A stretch of DNA of 64,000 nt from CAVSVP01 sp963731125 (GTDB lineage Bacteria; Pseudomonadota; Gammaproteobacteria; Competibacterales; Competibacteraceae). This document shows, piece after piece, positions 17,044 to 26,132 of the stretch. How positions within the stretch are numbered: position 1 is the first letter of the stretch; each line of letters opens with the position of its first letter. Made by a program: the position numbers and the translations under genes. The notes under the pieces were generated by a model. The model saw only the letters and a program-made list of their open reading frames with translations, was not told where the DNA came from and did no database searches. The stretch spans positions 248,001 through 312,000 of the forward strand of contig CAVSVP010000009.1 of the NCBI GenBank assembly GCA_963731125.1. The letters run 5' to 3'.

Positions 17044-18771
17044 CTATCTGCCGTTGCGTCCTCTGATAAACCCAAGGTTTTCCAATTTCAAAATCACACG
17101 ATGAGCTGCCTCGTCTGGCGTGCATTCCGTGGTATCGATCACCATTTCCGGATCTTCGGGTTCTTCATAGGGATCGCTAATGCCGGTAAATTCCTTAATA
17201 AGACCGGCACGGGCTTTAGCATAAAGTCCTTTGCGATCGCGCTGTTCACAAATTGCAAGGGTAGTGGCCACATGAACTTCGATGAAGCCACCTCCCGAAG
17301 AGATCATCTCTCGCACCTCGCGTCGGGTTGACGCATAAGGAGCAATAGGGGCACAGATAGCAATACCGCCATTTTTAGTGATTTCACTAGCCACAAACCC
17401 AATTCGTAGGATATTGAGATTGCGATGCTCCCTGGAAAAACCCAATTCACTCGACAAGTGTTTGCGCACGATATCGCCGTCCAGCAGGGTTACCGAACGA
17501 CCTCCCAATTCCATGAGCTTTACCATTAACGCATTCGCAATGGTGGACTTGCCGGCTCCAGAAAATCCTGTAAAAAATACCGTAAAGCCTTGTTTATGCC
17601 GCGCCGGATAGGCTCTACGCAATTCGGTCACCACCTCTGGATAGGAAAACCAGTGCGGTACTTCTAGTCCTTCCTGCAGGCGGCGGCGAAATTCGGTCCC
17701 TGAGATAGCCAGCACGGTCTCTCCAGATTGCACCTCATTGGCCGGTATATATTCTGCTCTTTCCCGGACATAGATCATCTCCTGAAACGGGACCATCTGG
17801 ATGCCCAGTTCCTCCTGGTAGCGCGCGACTAACTCTTGCGCCTCATAGGGACCGTAAAAATCTTCTCCCCGGCTGTTCTTCCCAGGTCCAGCATGATCCC
17901 GTCCCACGATAAAATGGCTACAGCCATGATTTTTGCGAATGATAGCATGCCATACCGCTTCTCTGGGGCCGGCCATACGCATGGCTAAATGCAGCAGACT
18001 TAAGGTGGTAGTCTGCTCCGGATAACGTTTTAGCAAGTGCTCGTAACAACGTACCCGTGAATAATGATCAATATCTCCCGGCTTGGTCATACCCACCACG
18101 GGATGGATCAGTAAGTTAGCTTCGGCCAACTGGGCAGCACGAAACGTCAGTTCCTGATGGGCCCGATGCATAGGGTTACGAGTTTGAAAAGCGACAATGC
18201 GCCGCCATCCCAACTTACCAAATCTTTCGCGTAATTCTCTCGGGGAATCACGCAGATGTTTAAAGTCATAGCGAATTGGTTCTTCGATACCTTTAAGACA
18301 CCCTCCCAGATAAACTGGAAAAGCTTGGTTGACTAGATAATTGACGCCTGGATGCTGCGGATCATCACCGCCAAAAACCTGATAAGCTTCATAAGCTTTA
18401 TCCGGACGCCAAATATCCGATACTTCCAAGACGGCAATTAGCACCCCTTCCGGATCACGCAGCGCAACCTGGCTTCCCACTGCAACGCGCTCAGCAAAGA
18501 ACTCAGAAACGTCCAGCGTAATAGGCATCGGCCACAACGTGCCGTCCGTAAGCCGCATCTCCTCAAGTACCTGCTGATAATCGGTCTGTCCCAGAAAACC
18601 TTCCAGTGGAGAAAAGGCTCCGTTTAACAACAACTCAATATCGCAAAGCTGACGGTGAGTCAGGTCCCATGAGAGGTATTCTTGCGCTCTTTGTTTTTCA
18701 ATGTGCGCTTCTTCAGCGGTAAGATACAGTGCCTTCAAAACACCGCCATGAGGCTGAATAAGATGATTCAT
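17044..18771 (-). CDS. Bifunctional sulfate adenylyltransferase / APS kinase (Sat-CysC)
   Basis: This fusion makes APS from sulfate and ATP, then phosphorylates it to PAPS, the donor for sulfate reduction or sulfotransfer. Residues about 1-390 are a Sat-type ATP sulfurylase: PUA-like N-terminus (LNGAFSPLEGFLGQTDY), the nucleotide-binding QTRNPMHRAH motif, and the GRDHAGPG loop. From about residue 393 an APS kinase follows, with P-loop GFSGAGKST, the DGD motif in VTLLDGDIVRKHL, and the GLYAKARAG segment. Both halves keep their catalytic motifs, so both activities are expected. The start at 18771 is taken because GGGAG lies shortly before it. The gene is in a long minus-strand series with manB upstream and sthA downstream; a sulfate channel gene (cysZ) is close by. 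Confidence 0.93.
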   Translation of the reverse strand: MNHLIQPHGGVLKALYLTAEEAHIEKQRAQEYLSWDLTHRQLCDIELLLNGAFSPLEGFLGQTDYQQVLEEMRLTDGTLWPMPITLDVSEFFAERVAVGSQVALRDPEGVLIAVLEVSDIWRPDKAYEAYQVFGGDDPQHPGVNYLVNQAFPVYLGGCLKGIEEPIRYDFKHLRDSPRELRERFGKLGWRRIVAFQTRNPMHRAHQELTFRAAQLAEANLLIHPVVGMTKPGDIDHYSRVRCYEHLLKRYPEQTTTLSLLHLAMRMAGPREAVWHAIIRKNHGCSHFIVGRDHAGPGKNSRGEDFYGPYEAQELVARYQEELGIQMVPFQEMIYVRERAEYIPANEVQSGETVLAISGTEFRRRLQEGLEVPHWFSYPEVVTELRRAYPARHKQGFTVFFTGFSGAGKSTIANALMVKLMELGGRSVTLLDGDIVRKHLSSELGFSREHRNLNILRIGFVASEITKNGGIAICAPIAPYASTRREVREMISSGGGFIEVHVATTLAICEQRDRKGLYAKARAGLIKEFTGISDPYEEPEDPEMVIDTTECTPDEAAHRVILKLENLGFIRGRNGR

Positions 18772-18853
18772 TGCGCTCCCTTTCACATCAGCAATGGTAA
18801 AAAATCAATGGTTTTTTAAATGAATAATCAAAATTCGCAGATTTAGCGATCGC

Positions 18854-20206
18854 TCAACGGGTAATGAGTCGGCGCAATGCTTCGGTTTGACGTATCAGAA
18901 GATCCTTATCGCCACGGGTTTCTACATTCAAACGCAATAGAGGTTCGGTGTTAGAATTGCGAAGATTAAAGCGCCACTGCGGAAATTCAACGCTAATCCC
19001 ATCGGTATCATCCAGTACTGGCTGCTGTTCGGCATAAGACGCTAGAATCGCTTGAATCGTGGTAGAGGCATCCGCCACCCGGAAATTAATTTCGCCACTG
19101 CAGGGATACGCGTCTATCCGTTCTTGCACTAACGCAGATAACGGTTGTTGAGTACGGCACAGGCATTCAGCGACCAGTAGCCAAGGGATCATCCCGCTGT
19201 CGCAGTACGCGAAGTCTTTGAAATAATGATGAGCGCTCATTTCTCCGCCATAGATAGCGTCTTCCAACCGCATGCGTTCCTTAATAAAAGCATGGCCCGT
19301 CTTGCTTAGGACTGGAATACCACCGTTCGCCCTGACCCGCTCCACCGTATTCCAAGTGAGCCGCGGATCGTGAATAATCTTGGCTCCCGGATGCCGTCGC
19401 AACATGGCTTCCGACAGCAGGCCGACGACATAGTATCCTTCGACAAACCGCCCCTGCTCATCAAAGAAGAAGCAGCGGTCGAAATCACCGTCCCAGGCTA
19501 GACCCATATCAGCTCCATAGGCCAACACGGCCTGACTGGTAGCTTGTCGATTCTCTGGTAATAGTGGGTTAGGAATCCCGTTAGGAAAGCGTCCATTCGG
19601 CTCATGATGGAGTTTAATAAGCTGAAAAGGCAGGTGCGCCTCCAACTGATCGATAACCAGTCCGGCGCCACCGTTGCCGGCGTTAACCACAATTTTCAGG
19701 GGTTTCAGTATATCCCTGTCGACATAGCCAAGAAGATGGTTGATATAATCTGTTTTACTTCCCTGAACACTGAGAGCTCCCTTGCGCGTCGCTATTGGCA
19801 AGGCATTTTGTTGCACCAGTTTGCCTAACCTCGTTAAACCGGTATCGCCGCTGATCGGCTTAGCTTTCTCTCGCACCAGTTTCATCCCATTATAATCCAT
19901 TGGGTTATGACTGGCAGTTACCATAATCCCGCCATCCATACCACGGTGGAAAGTGGCGAAATAAACTTCCTCAGTGCCGCATAGGCCGATGTCTAACACA
20001 TCAACACCATTCTCGGTGAGACCTTTGATCAAGGCTCCACACAATTCATGGCTGGTTAGCCGCACATCACGGCCAACCACGACTCGTTCAGGCTCCAAAA
20101 AAGCCGCATAGGCAAGACCAATGCGATAGGCGATGCTTTGGTTCAGCTCACTGGGAACCTGGCCGCGTATATCGTAAGCTTTAAAACAAGATAAAGATGC
20201 CGTCAC
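18854..20206 (-). CDS. manB: Phosphomannomutase / phosphoglucomutase
   Basis: The enzyme interconverts mannose 6-phosphate and mannose 1-phosphate, the step before GDP-mannose. Alpha-D-phosphohexomutase features are in order: the N-terminal FKAYDIRGQVPSELN, the phosphoserine loop MVTASHNPMDYNGMK, the metal loop DGDFDRC, the sugar-binding GGEMSAHHYF, and the C-terminal phosphate-binding SNTEPLLRLNVE. A GTG start at 20206 gives about 450 residues, the usual length of CpsG/ManB; the frame extends 35 codons further upstream but that part has no family similarity. It lies 126 bp downstream of manC on the same strand, so the two steps to GDP-mannose are encoded together. Confidence 0.88.
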   Translation of the reverse strand: MTASLSCFKAYDIRGQVPSELNQSIAYRIGLAYAAFLEPERVVVGRDVRLTSHELCGALIKGLTENGVDVLDIGLCGTEEVYFATFHRGMDGGIMVTASHNPMDYNGMKLVREKAKPISGDTGLTRLGKLVQQNALPIATRKGALSVQGSKTDYINHLLGYVDRDILKPLKIVVNAGNGGAGLVIDQLEAHLPFQLIKLHHEPNGRFPNGIPNPLLPENRQATSQAVLAYGADMGLAWDGDFDRCFFFDEQGRFVEGYYVVGLLSEAMLRRHPGAKIIHDPRLTWNTVERVRANGGIPVLSKTGHAFIKERMRLEDAIYGGEMSAHHYFKDFAYCDSGMIPWLLVAECLCRTQQPLSALVQERIDAYPCSGEINFRVADASTTIQAILASYAEQQPVLDDTDGISVEFPQWRFNLRNSNTEPLLRLNVETRGDKDLLIRQTEALRRLITR

Positions 20207-20332
20207 CTTGACCACCTCTGCCGCTCCCACCCCTTGGCGGAGACTTTCCAGGGAAAAGCGACTGCCATCGTTAACTCGTTCTGTTGCAATACCCGGCCTG
20301 CCTCCTGGCAATCATCAAGATGCCCGTAGCGT

Positions 20333-21754
20333 TTACGAATCATTCTGTCGTCCGTACGCATCGTCGAAACGCACGATATCGTCCTCGCCAAGATAGCCTC
20401 CTGACTGAACTTCGATGAGCTCTAAGGGGATTTTGCCGGGATTCTCCAGGCGATGAGGGGTACCAACGGGGATGTAAGCGGATTGATTTTCCGTTAACAA
20501 AAACACCTTGTCGCCCTTGGTCACGCGGGCTGTACCGCTGACGACAGTCCAATGTTCAGCGCGATGATGGTGCATTTGTAAAGACAGGCGGGCACCGGGA
20601 TTAACGGTAATGCGTTTCACCTGAAAACGCCCGGCGATGTCCACCGAATCGTAAGTCCCCCAAGGTCGATACACCTTGCGATGGGAGCGCCACTCCTCGC
20701 GCTGGCTTAGCTTAAGCCGTCCGACAATGTCTTTAACTTCTTGCACGCGTTCTTTATGAGCCACCAAAAGGGCATCGGCGGTTTCCACAATCACCAGATC
20801 ATCAACCCCCACGGTAGCCACGAGTCGATTTTCGGACCGTATGTATGAATTACGGGTAGCGACTGTTAGTACATCACCCGCTACCACATTGCCATCGGGA
20901 TCCCGCTTCTCTACCGTCCATAAGGCAGACCAGGCACCGATATCACTCCAGCCAGCGTCTAAAGGAACAACTAAGGCGTTAGCGGTCTTTTCCATGACCG
21001 CATAGTCGATGGAGTCACTGGGACAGGTCTCAAAGGCCGCCTTGTCTAAACGCAAAAAGTCTAAATCCGCACACCCAACTTGTTGGGCTCTACGACAAGC
21101 GTCAAGTATTTCAGGTGCCAGATGTTCCAATTCTTCCAGAAATGCAGAAGCGCGAAACATGAACATCCCGCTATTCCAGTAATAGGCGCCGGAGTTGAGA
21201 TAAGTTTGCGCCGTCGCAGCATCCGGTTTTTCCACAAAGCGTTCTACACTATAAACGCTATCATCGGCCCAAGGCTTACCCGCCTTGATATATCCATATC
21301 CCGTGGCTGGAAGCGTTGGTACAATACCAAAAGTAATAAGCTTGCCCGCCTCGGCATTTGGCACTGCCTGCTCCACCGTGCGCCGGAATTCTTCCACATT
21401 CGCAATCAAATGATCGGCCGGCAACACCAATAGAACGGGATCTGCTCCTTTCACCATTGCCTGCAGAGCCGCTACAGCCACAGCGGGGGCAGTGTTACGA
21501 CCGACAGGCTCCAAAATTGTGGCCGCCGGGGCTATTCCTAAGATCCGCAACTGTTCTGCCACCATAAAGCGATGTTCTTCATTGCAGATAATCAGTGGCG
21601 CCTCAATGCCGGCAACATCTTGCACCCGCAGTACGGTATTCTGCAGCAGGGTATTGGCATCAATCAGTGGTAGAAACTGTTTTGGATATAACTCACGCGA
21701 TAGCGGCCACAAACGACTTCCCGTACCGCCGGATAAAATGACCGGAACAATCAT
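20333..21754 (-). CDS. manC: Mannose-1-phosphate guanylyltransferase / mannose-6-phosphate isomerase
   Basis: A type II bifunctional enzyme that isomerises fructose 6-phosphate to mannose 6-phosphate and makes GDP-mannose from mannose 1-phosphate. The N-terminal nucleotidyltransferase has the signature LSGGTGSRLWPLSRELYPKQF with the activator Lys, VLPADHLI, and FVEKPDAATA. The C-terminal cupin-type isomerase domain begins around residue 350 (YRPWGTYDSVD) and carries the metal-binding LQMHHHRAEHWTVVSG motif. The 473-residue length is typical. The stop is 126 bp before manB, and its start is only 3 bp after ugd ends, so ugd-manC-manB is probably one transcription unit for exopolysaccharide or LPS sugars. 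Confidence 0.95.
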   Translation of the reverse strand: MIVPVILSGGTGSRLWPLSRELYPKQFLPLIDANTLLQNTVLRVQDVAGIEAPLIICNEEHRFMVAEQLRILGIAPAATILEPVGRNTAPAVAVAALQAMVKGADPVLLVLPADHLIANVEEFRRTVEQAVPNAEAGKLITFGIVPTLPATGYGYIKAGKPWADDSVYSVERFVEKPDAATAQTYLNSGAYYWNSGMFMFRASAFLEELEHLAPEILDACRRAQQVGCADLDFLRLDKAAFETCPSDSIDYAVMEKTANALVVPLDAGWSDIGAWSALWTVEKRDPDGNVVAGDVLTVATRNSYIRSENRLVATVGVDDLVIVETADALLVAHKERVQEVKDIVGRLKLSQREEWRSHRKVYRPWGTYDSVDIAGRFQVKRITVNPGARLSLQMHHHRAEHWTVVSGTARVTKGDKVFLLTENQSAYIPVGTPHRLENPGKIPLELIEVQSGGYLGEDDIVRFDDAYGRQNDS

Positions 21755-21757
21755 GGC

Positions 21758-23095
21758 TTATGCCCTCACTGGGGCGCTTCCGCGGCCGACGGCATAATAG
21801 AGAAATCCCGTTCTTCCCAAGTAAGACGGGTCATAGAGATTACGTCCGTCAAATATGACAGGCGTTTTCAAGATCTTTTTCATAGCTCCAAAATCGGGAC
21901 TGCGAAATACGTTCCACTCGGTTAGGATGACTAAGGCATCCGCTTCCTGTAAAGCCTCTTCAGGGGTATCGTATAGGCGCAAATCGTCCCGCTTGCCATA
22001 AAGACGCAGGGTCTCACCCATAGCAGCAGGATCATAAGCCTGAACTCTGGCACCGGCTGCCCATAATGCTTCCATCAGAGTTCTGCTGGGCGCCTCACGC
22101 ATATCGTCGGTATTGGGCTTAAAGGCTAATCCCCAGAGGGCAAAGGTTCGGCTTTGCAGATCACCGAAATGGTGTCGAATCTTTTCAAACAGTACGCCCT
22201 TCTGGCGATGGTTAACCGCCTCCACGGTATTGAGCAGTTGCGCATCGAATCCCACCATATGCGCAGTTCGTGTGAGAGCTTTTACGTCTTTGGGAAAGCA
22301 AGAGCCGCCATAACCGCAGCCTGGATAAATAAAGTGATAACCGATGCGCGGGTCTGCACCAATCCCCAGGCGTACCTGCTCGATATCCGCATCGAGGAAC
22401 TCAGCCAGATTGGCCAGCTCGTTCATAAAACTGATCTTAGTGGCCAGCATGGCGTTCGCTGCATATTTGGTTAACTCCGCCGAGTGTATGTCCATTTCTA
22501 CCAGACGCTCGTGATTGCGGTTAAAGGGCGAGTAGAGAATTCGCAGGAGTTCTGTGGTACGCGGATTGTCCGTACCGATAACGATTCGATCCGGACGCAT
22601 AAAATCGTCGATAGCTCCCCCTTCCTTAAGAAATTCAGGATTGGAAACAACATCGAACTGGAGCTGGCTACTGCGCTCGGCAAGCACAGCCCTAACGGTA
22701 TCTCTGACTTTGTCCGCCGTGCCCACAGGGACGGTAGATTTATTGACAATAATGCGAAACTCCTCCATGTGTTCGCCAATGCTGCGAGCCACAGCCAGCA
22801 CGTGTTGCAAATCCGCGGAACCATCTTCATCAGGCGGCGTGCCCACTGCAATAAATTGAAACAGGCCGTGCGCAACTCCCTGGACGACCTCCGTGGTGAA
22901 AGTCAACCGCCCGGTGTTAGCATTACGCTTAACCAGATCATCCAGACCAGGTTCATAAATGGGTATCTCACCGCGCTGCAACATATCCACCTTACGCTGA
23001 TCGACATCCACGCACAACACGTCATTACCCACTTCTGCTAAGCAGGCGCCTGTTACCAATCCCACATAACCGGATCCGAAAATTGTGACTTTCAT
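21758..23095 (-). CDS. ugd: UDP-glucose 6-dehydrogenase
   Basis: Ugd oxidises UDP-glucose twice to UDP-glucuronate with NAD+, supplying acidic sugars for surface polysaccharides. The N-terminal Rossmann motif is IFGSGYVGLVTGACLAEVG, the substrate-binding helix region is NPEFLKEGGAIDDFM, the catalytic Cys is in GYGGSCFPKDVKAL (around residue 260), and the C-terminal domain shows LWGLAFKPNTDDMREAPS. The 445 residues are typical of the bacterial family. It is the first gene of the leftward ugd-manC-manB group; the 262 bp up to gltX hold the divergent promoters but no clear consensus was picked out. Confidence 0.95.
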   Translation of the reverse strand: MKVTIFGSGYVGLVTGACLAEVGNDVLCVDVDQRKVDMLQRGEIPIYEPGLDDLVKRNANTGRLTFTTEVVQGVAHGLFQFIAVGTPPDEDGSADLQHVLAVARSIGEHMEEFRIIVNKSTVPVGTADKVRDTVRAVLAERSSQLQFDVVSNPEFLKEGGAIDDFMRPDRIVIGTDNPRTTELLRILYSPFNRNHERLVEMDIHSAELTKYAANAMLATKISFMNELANLAEFLDADIEQVRLGIGADPRIGYHFIYPGCGYGGSCFPKDVKALTRTAHMVGFDAQLLNTVEAVNHRQKGVLFEKIRHHFGDLQSRTFALWGLAFKPNTDDMREAPSRTLMEALWAAGARVQAYDPAAMGETLRLYGKRDDLRLYDTPEEALQEADALVILTEWNVFRSPDFGAMKKILKTPVIFDGRNLYDPSYLGRTGFLYYAVGRGSAPVRA

Positions 23096-23357
23096 GATTT
23101 TCTTAATCCTTAAACGTCAAAACCTTATAGTCCTGCCCACTGTACAGTACAAAAATTTTGTTAATGTATTAATCTATGATTGTTAAATGTTGTGAAACGG
23201 CAGCATTTGCACAATCCAAACGGTGTGATTCTATGCACTCGGCAGCGCTCTCTGCAACTTTTTACTCACGCTAGCCGAATTATTACCCTCATACTAGACA
23301 AGCCCCACCGACGGGGAATGACGATTAACAGCATAACCCATTGGATTCTCAGTCAAC

Positions 23358-24770
23358 ATGGTTAAAACACGTTTTGCTCCCAGCCCTACGGGTTATTTAC
23401 ATATTGGCGGGGCTCGCACTGCGCTATTTTCCTGGTTATATGCCCGCAAGCACGGCGGGCCTTTTGTGTTACGCATCGAAGACACCGACCTGGAACGTTC
23501 GACTCCAGGGGCGGTAAACGCCATTCTGGAGTCTATGGCGTGGCTGGGACTGGATTACGAAGAGGGCCCCTTTTATCAAACACACCGTTTCGGACGCTAT
23601 CGGGAAGTGCTGCAACAACTTTTAGCGCAAGGACAGGCATACTATTGCTATTGCACTAAAGAAGAGCTGGAATCCTTACGCAGCGCACAGCTTGCCCGCA
23701 AGGAAAAACCCCGTTATGACGGGCGTTACCGGGATCATCAGGGACCTCCCCGGGAAGGGGTGGAACCCGTGGTGCGTTTTAAAAATCCACTTACCGGTGA
23801 AATAGCTTGGAACGACCTAATCCGTGGAAGAATCACGATAAAAAATAGCGAGTTGGATGATCTCATTATCGCTCGCGCCGACGGCAGCCCCACCTACAAT
23901 TTCTGCGTGGTCGTAGACGATATGGATATGGGTATTACCCATGTCATCCGTGGCGACGATCATATCAACAATACCCCAAGGCAAATGCATATTCTCCAGG
24001 CTTTGGGCGCGCCTCTGCCTGAATATGCCCATGTGCCCATGATTTTAGGGGTCGACGGTAAACGCTTATCCAAGCGCCATGGCGCCGTGAACGTGATGCA
24101 GTACCGGGATGAGGGTTTTCTGCCCGAGGCTTTATTGAATTATCTGGTGCGGCTGGGATGGTCCCATGGTGATCAGGAAGTGTTTAGCCTGGACGAAATG
24201 ATTCAATTGTTTGATCTTAAAGACGTCAACAAAGCCGCCTCAACCTTTAACCCCGATAAACTGACCTGGTTAAACCAGCACTATATCAAGACCAGCGATC
24301 CCGCCCACGTGGCCCGACATTTAAGCTGGCATATGGGGAAATTAGGTATTGATCCAAGCAACGGTCCAACCCTTATCAATATTGTAAAGGCCTACCAAGA
24401 GCGGGCCAAAACGCTGCAGGAGATGGCCCAGGCCAGTCTTTTCTTCTACCAAGACTTCGCTTCCTACGAGGAAAAGGCCGCCAGTAAACATCTGACGGAG
24501 GAAGCCTTGACACCACTTAGCGCTCTGCATGAGCAGCTTAGCGCTCTGGCAGAATGGCGAGCCGAACTCATTCAGGCTGCGGTGGCGCAGGTTGCGGAAA
24601 CCCAGAATTTAAAACTTGCTAAAGTGGCCCAACCCTTGCGCGTCGCCGTATCCGGTACCGCAGTCTCTCCACCGATTGACATGACGCTGGAATTATTAGG
24701 ACGAGAAAAGACTCTAAGACGCATTGAGCGCGCTCTGGACTTTATCCGGCGACAAAGCAAAATGAGTTAA
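23358..24770 (+). CDS. gltX: Glutamyl-tRNA synthetase
   Basis: GltX charges tRNA-Glu with glutamate. Class I synthetase signatures are clear: the HIGH-type motif in PSPTGYLHIGGARTALF near residue 10-25, and the KMSKS-type motif in GKRLSKRHGAVNVMQY around residue 235-250. Between them are the glutamate-specific elements (TRFAPSP, RIEDTDLERSTP, VVDDMDMGITHVIRGDDHI). The C-terminal helical anticodon-binding part is complete (470 residues). The start ATG is supported by conservation from the first residues (MVKTRFAPSPTG). A tRNA-Glu gene lies about 370 bp downstream on the same strand. Confidence 0.97.
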   Translation: MVKTRFAPSPTGYLHIGGARTALFSWLYARKHGGPFVLRIEDTDLERSTPGAVNAILESMAWLGLDYEEGPFYQTHRFGRYREVLQQLLAQGQAYYCYCTKEELESLRSAQLARKEKPRYDGRYRDHQGPPREGVEPVVRFKNPLTGEIAWNDLIRGRITIKNSELDDLIIARADGSPTYNFCVVVDDMDMGITHVIRGDDHINNTPRQMHILQALGAPLPEYAHVPMILGVDGKRLSKRHGAVNVMQYRDEGFLPEALLNYLVRLGWSHGDQEVFSLDEMIQLFDLKDVNKAASTFNPDKLTWLNQHYIKTSDPAHVARHLSWHMGKLGIDPSNGPTLINIVKAYQERAKTLQEMAQASLFFYQDFASYEEKAASKHLTEEALTPLSALHEQLSALAEWRAELIQAAVAQVAETQNLKLAKVAQPLRVAVSGTAVSPPIDMTLELLGREKTLRRIERALDFIRRQSKMS

Positions 24771-24810
24771 GAGCCGGACTTTAGCCTTTGTTCATAAATT
24801 CAGTACTTAA

Positions 24811-24920
24811 ACCCCCTCACCCTCTCTACCTTCAAGGAGAAATAAAATTAATTATTTAGCATTAATTACTTAACTCCCTCTTCCCTGGTGGGATAGGGTT
24901 AGAGTGAGGGGAAAAATTGA
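24811..24920. repeat. Dispersed CCCTCACCC-type intergenic repeat, inverted pair
   Basis: Downstream of gltX a stretch beginning CCCCCTCACCCTCTC (24812-24826) is followed, after an AT-rich spacer, by its approximate inverse GGGTTAGAGTGAGGGG (24897-24912). The second arm matches, in opposite orientation, the repeat at 32851-32903 (shared core CCCACCAGGG flanked by CCCTCAC and the GGAGTT side). It is a dispersed intergenic repeat that can fold as a hairpin. A role as terminator for gltX is possible but unproven. Confidence 0.6.
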
Positions 24921-25011
24921 CCGAAGTCGAGGAGAAGATGCATGCTACACTCTAGAACTTCAGGTATTGACAGAATCCCGGCGGTGATTTAGAGTTTCCG
25001 CCTTGGTCAAC

Positions 25012-25087
25012 GGGGCCATAGCTCAGCTGGGAGAGCGCCTGCATGGCATGCAGGAGGTCGGCGGTTCGATCCCGCCTGGCTCCACCA
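25012..25087 (+). tRNA. tRNA-Ala (anticodon GGC)
   Basis: A 76-nt cloverleaf. The acceptor arm is GGGGCCA paired with TGGCTCC followed by encoded CCA, and the D-arm is GCTCAGCTGGGAGAGC. The anticodon arm is CCTGC-ATGGCAT-GCAGG with anticodon GGC, and the T-arm is GGCGG-TTCGATC-CCGCC. It reads GCC/GCU alanine codons. It is 50 bp upstream of tRNA-Glu, so the two are probably one transcript. Confidence 0.96.
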
Positions 25088-25137
25088 ATGCTTGATTTAA
25101 TCTTCAGCCGCCTCGGCGGTTTTGCATTTTCTACAGA

Positions 25138-25213
25138 GTCCCCATCGTCTAGAGGCCTAGGACACCGCCCTTTCACGGCGGCAACAGGGGTTCGAATCCC
25201 CTTGGGGACGCCA
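25138..25213 (+). tRNA. tRNA-Glu (anticodon TTC)
   Basis: A 76-nt cloverleaf. The acceptor arm GTCCCCA pairs with TGGGGAC, followed by GCCA. The anticodon stem-loop is CCGCC-CTTTCAC-GGCGG with anticodon TTC, and the T-arm is CAGGG-GTTCGAATC-CCCTT. It lies 50 bp after tRNA-Ala and close to gltX, whose product charges it. Confidence 0.96.
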
Positions 25214-25496
25214 ATATGATCAATCAACCTCCCATCGCCGCGATGATGACACGTCCTTGATCAGTCAGTATTGCATTTGTCTGTAAAGAAAAAAGACACA
25301 GGGTAAATCACAACTCAAGCAAAAGATCACTCTGATCGACGCCGGCCGGCTGTGGAAAAGCCCTGCGCGCTAATGGTCGAAACCGCGCTAGGGCGAATTT
25401 GTATCTAGCGCTTCTTGCTTGACAGCAGCGGCATCTCAGGCTGTACGGGAGAGGCATTGAACCCGCGCCGAAGCACGGGCAACCCGTAGAACTTGC

Positions 25497-26132
25497 TTAG
25501 ATCGATATCCGGCGGCGGACTGCGGCCATCCCTGCGAGCCCAAGACCAAGGAGAGCGATGCTGGCAGGTTCGGGAATGGTAACCGGCGGGGGTACTTCTT
25601 CGCCCGTGACCGTGAGGGACGCAGACCATGTAGCGGAGACGTCCGATGAGCAGGTCCCGGTCCCGGCTACGCCGATGCAGCTGCCATTGCCTGTCCACGT
25701 CCCCAGGAATTCCGTGGGATCGAAACCGGATCCTGACACATTACCACTTACCTCTAGCCGAATGGAATCTGTACAGAGATTATTTGCGCATACCAACGGA
25801 ACCCTTGCTCCAATCGCGGCATTGGTTAGTAGGAAGGAGAAACCGTTGCTGGTGCTAAAAAAGGGAGTTGGTAAGCTGTTTACATCGAAGTCAAAGGCGG
25901 TTGCTGGAGATGTAGTCCCCGCAAGATCGCCGGTCGCGGTGAATACCTGCGCCTCAGGCTGCACATCAAAGGTCGTCTTATCGCTCACGATGGCGGAAGT
26001 GGGCGGTTCAGGCAAACTGCCAAAGCCGTCGCTGAAAGAGATGGAACCGATTATAGGTACCGCGTTCGCGGCACTAGCAGTGAGCACAAGGCTGACACTC
26101 GACGCTAGCGGTAGAAATCGAAATTTATTCAT
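25497..26132 (-). CDS. PEP-CTERM sorting-domain protein (exosortase substrate)
   Basis: A secreted 211-residue protein. It starts with a signal peptide (FRFLPLASSVSLVLTASAANA, residues about 4-24). The mature part is Ser/Thr/Gly-rich and predicted to be beta-rich, with two Cys pairs (VCANNLC and SCIG...GTCSS) that could form disulfides. It ends with a classical PEP-CTERM anchor: the motif IPEPAS, a hydrophobic helix ALLGLGLAGMAAV, and a basic tail RRR. Such proteins are processed by exosortase and usually accompany exopolysaccharide production. No exosortase gene is in this window, but ugd-manC-manB for activated sugars is 2.5 kb away. The function of the mature domain is unknown; it stands alone. 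Confidence 0.85.
   Translation of the reverse strand: MNKFRFLPLASSVSLVLTASAANAVPIIGSISFSDGFGSLPEPPTSAIVSDKTTFDVQPEAQVFTATGDLAGTTSPATAFDFDVNSLPTPFFSTSNGFSFLLTNAAIGARVPLVCANNLCTDSIRLEVSGNVSGSGFDPTEFLGTWTGNGSCIGVAGTGTCSSDVSATWSASLTVTGEEVPPPVTIPEPASIALLGLGLAGMAAVRRRISI

Noticed and set aside
22484..23041. 185-residue plus-strand frame inside ugd
   Set aside because: Antisense of the conserved dehydrogenase; no family match.
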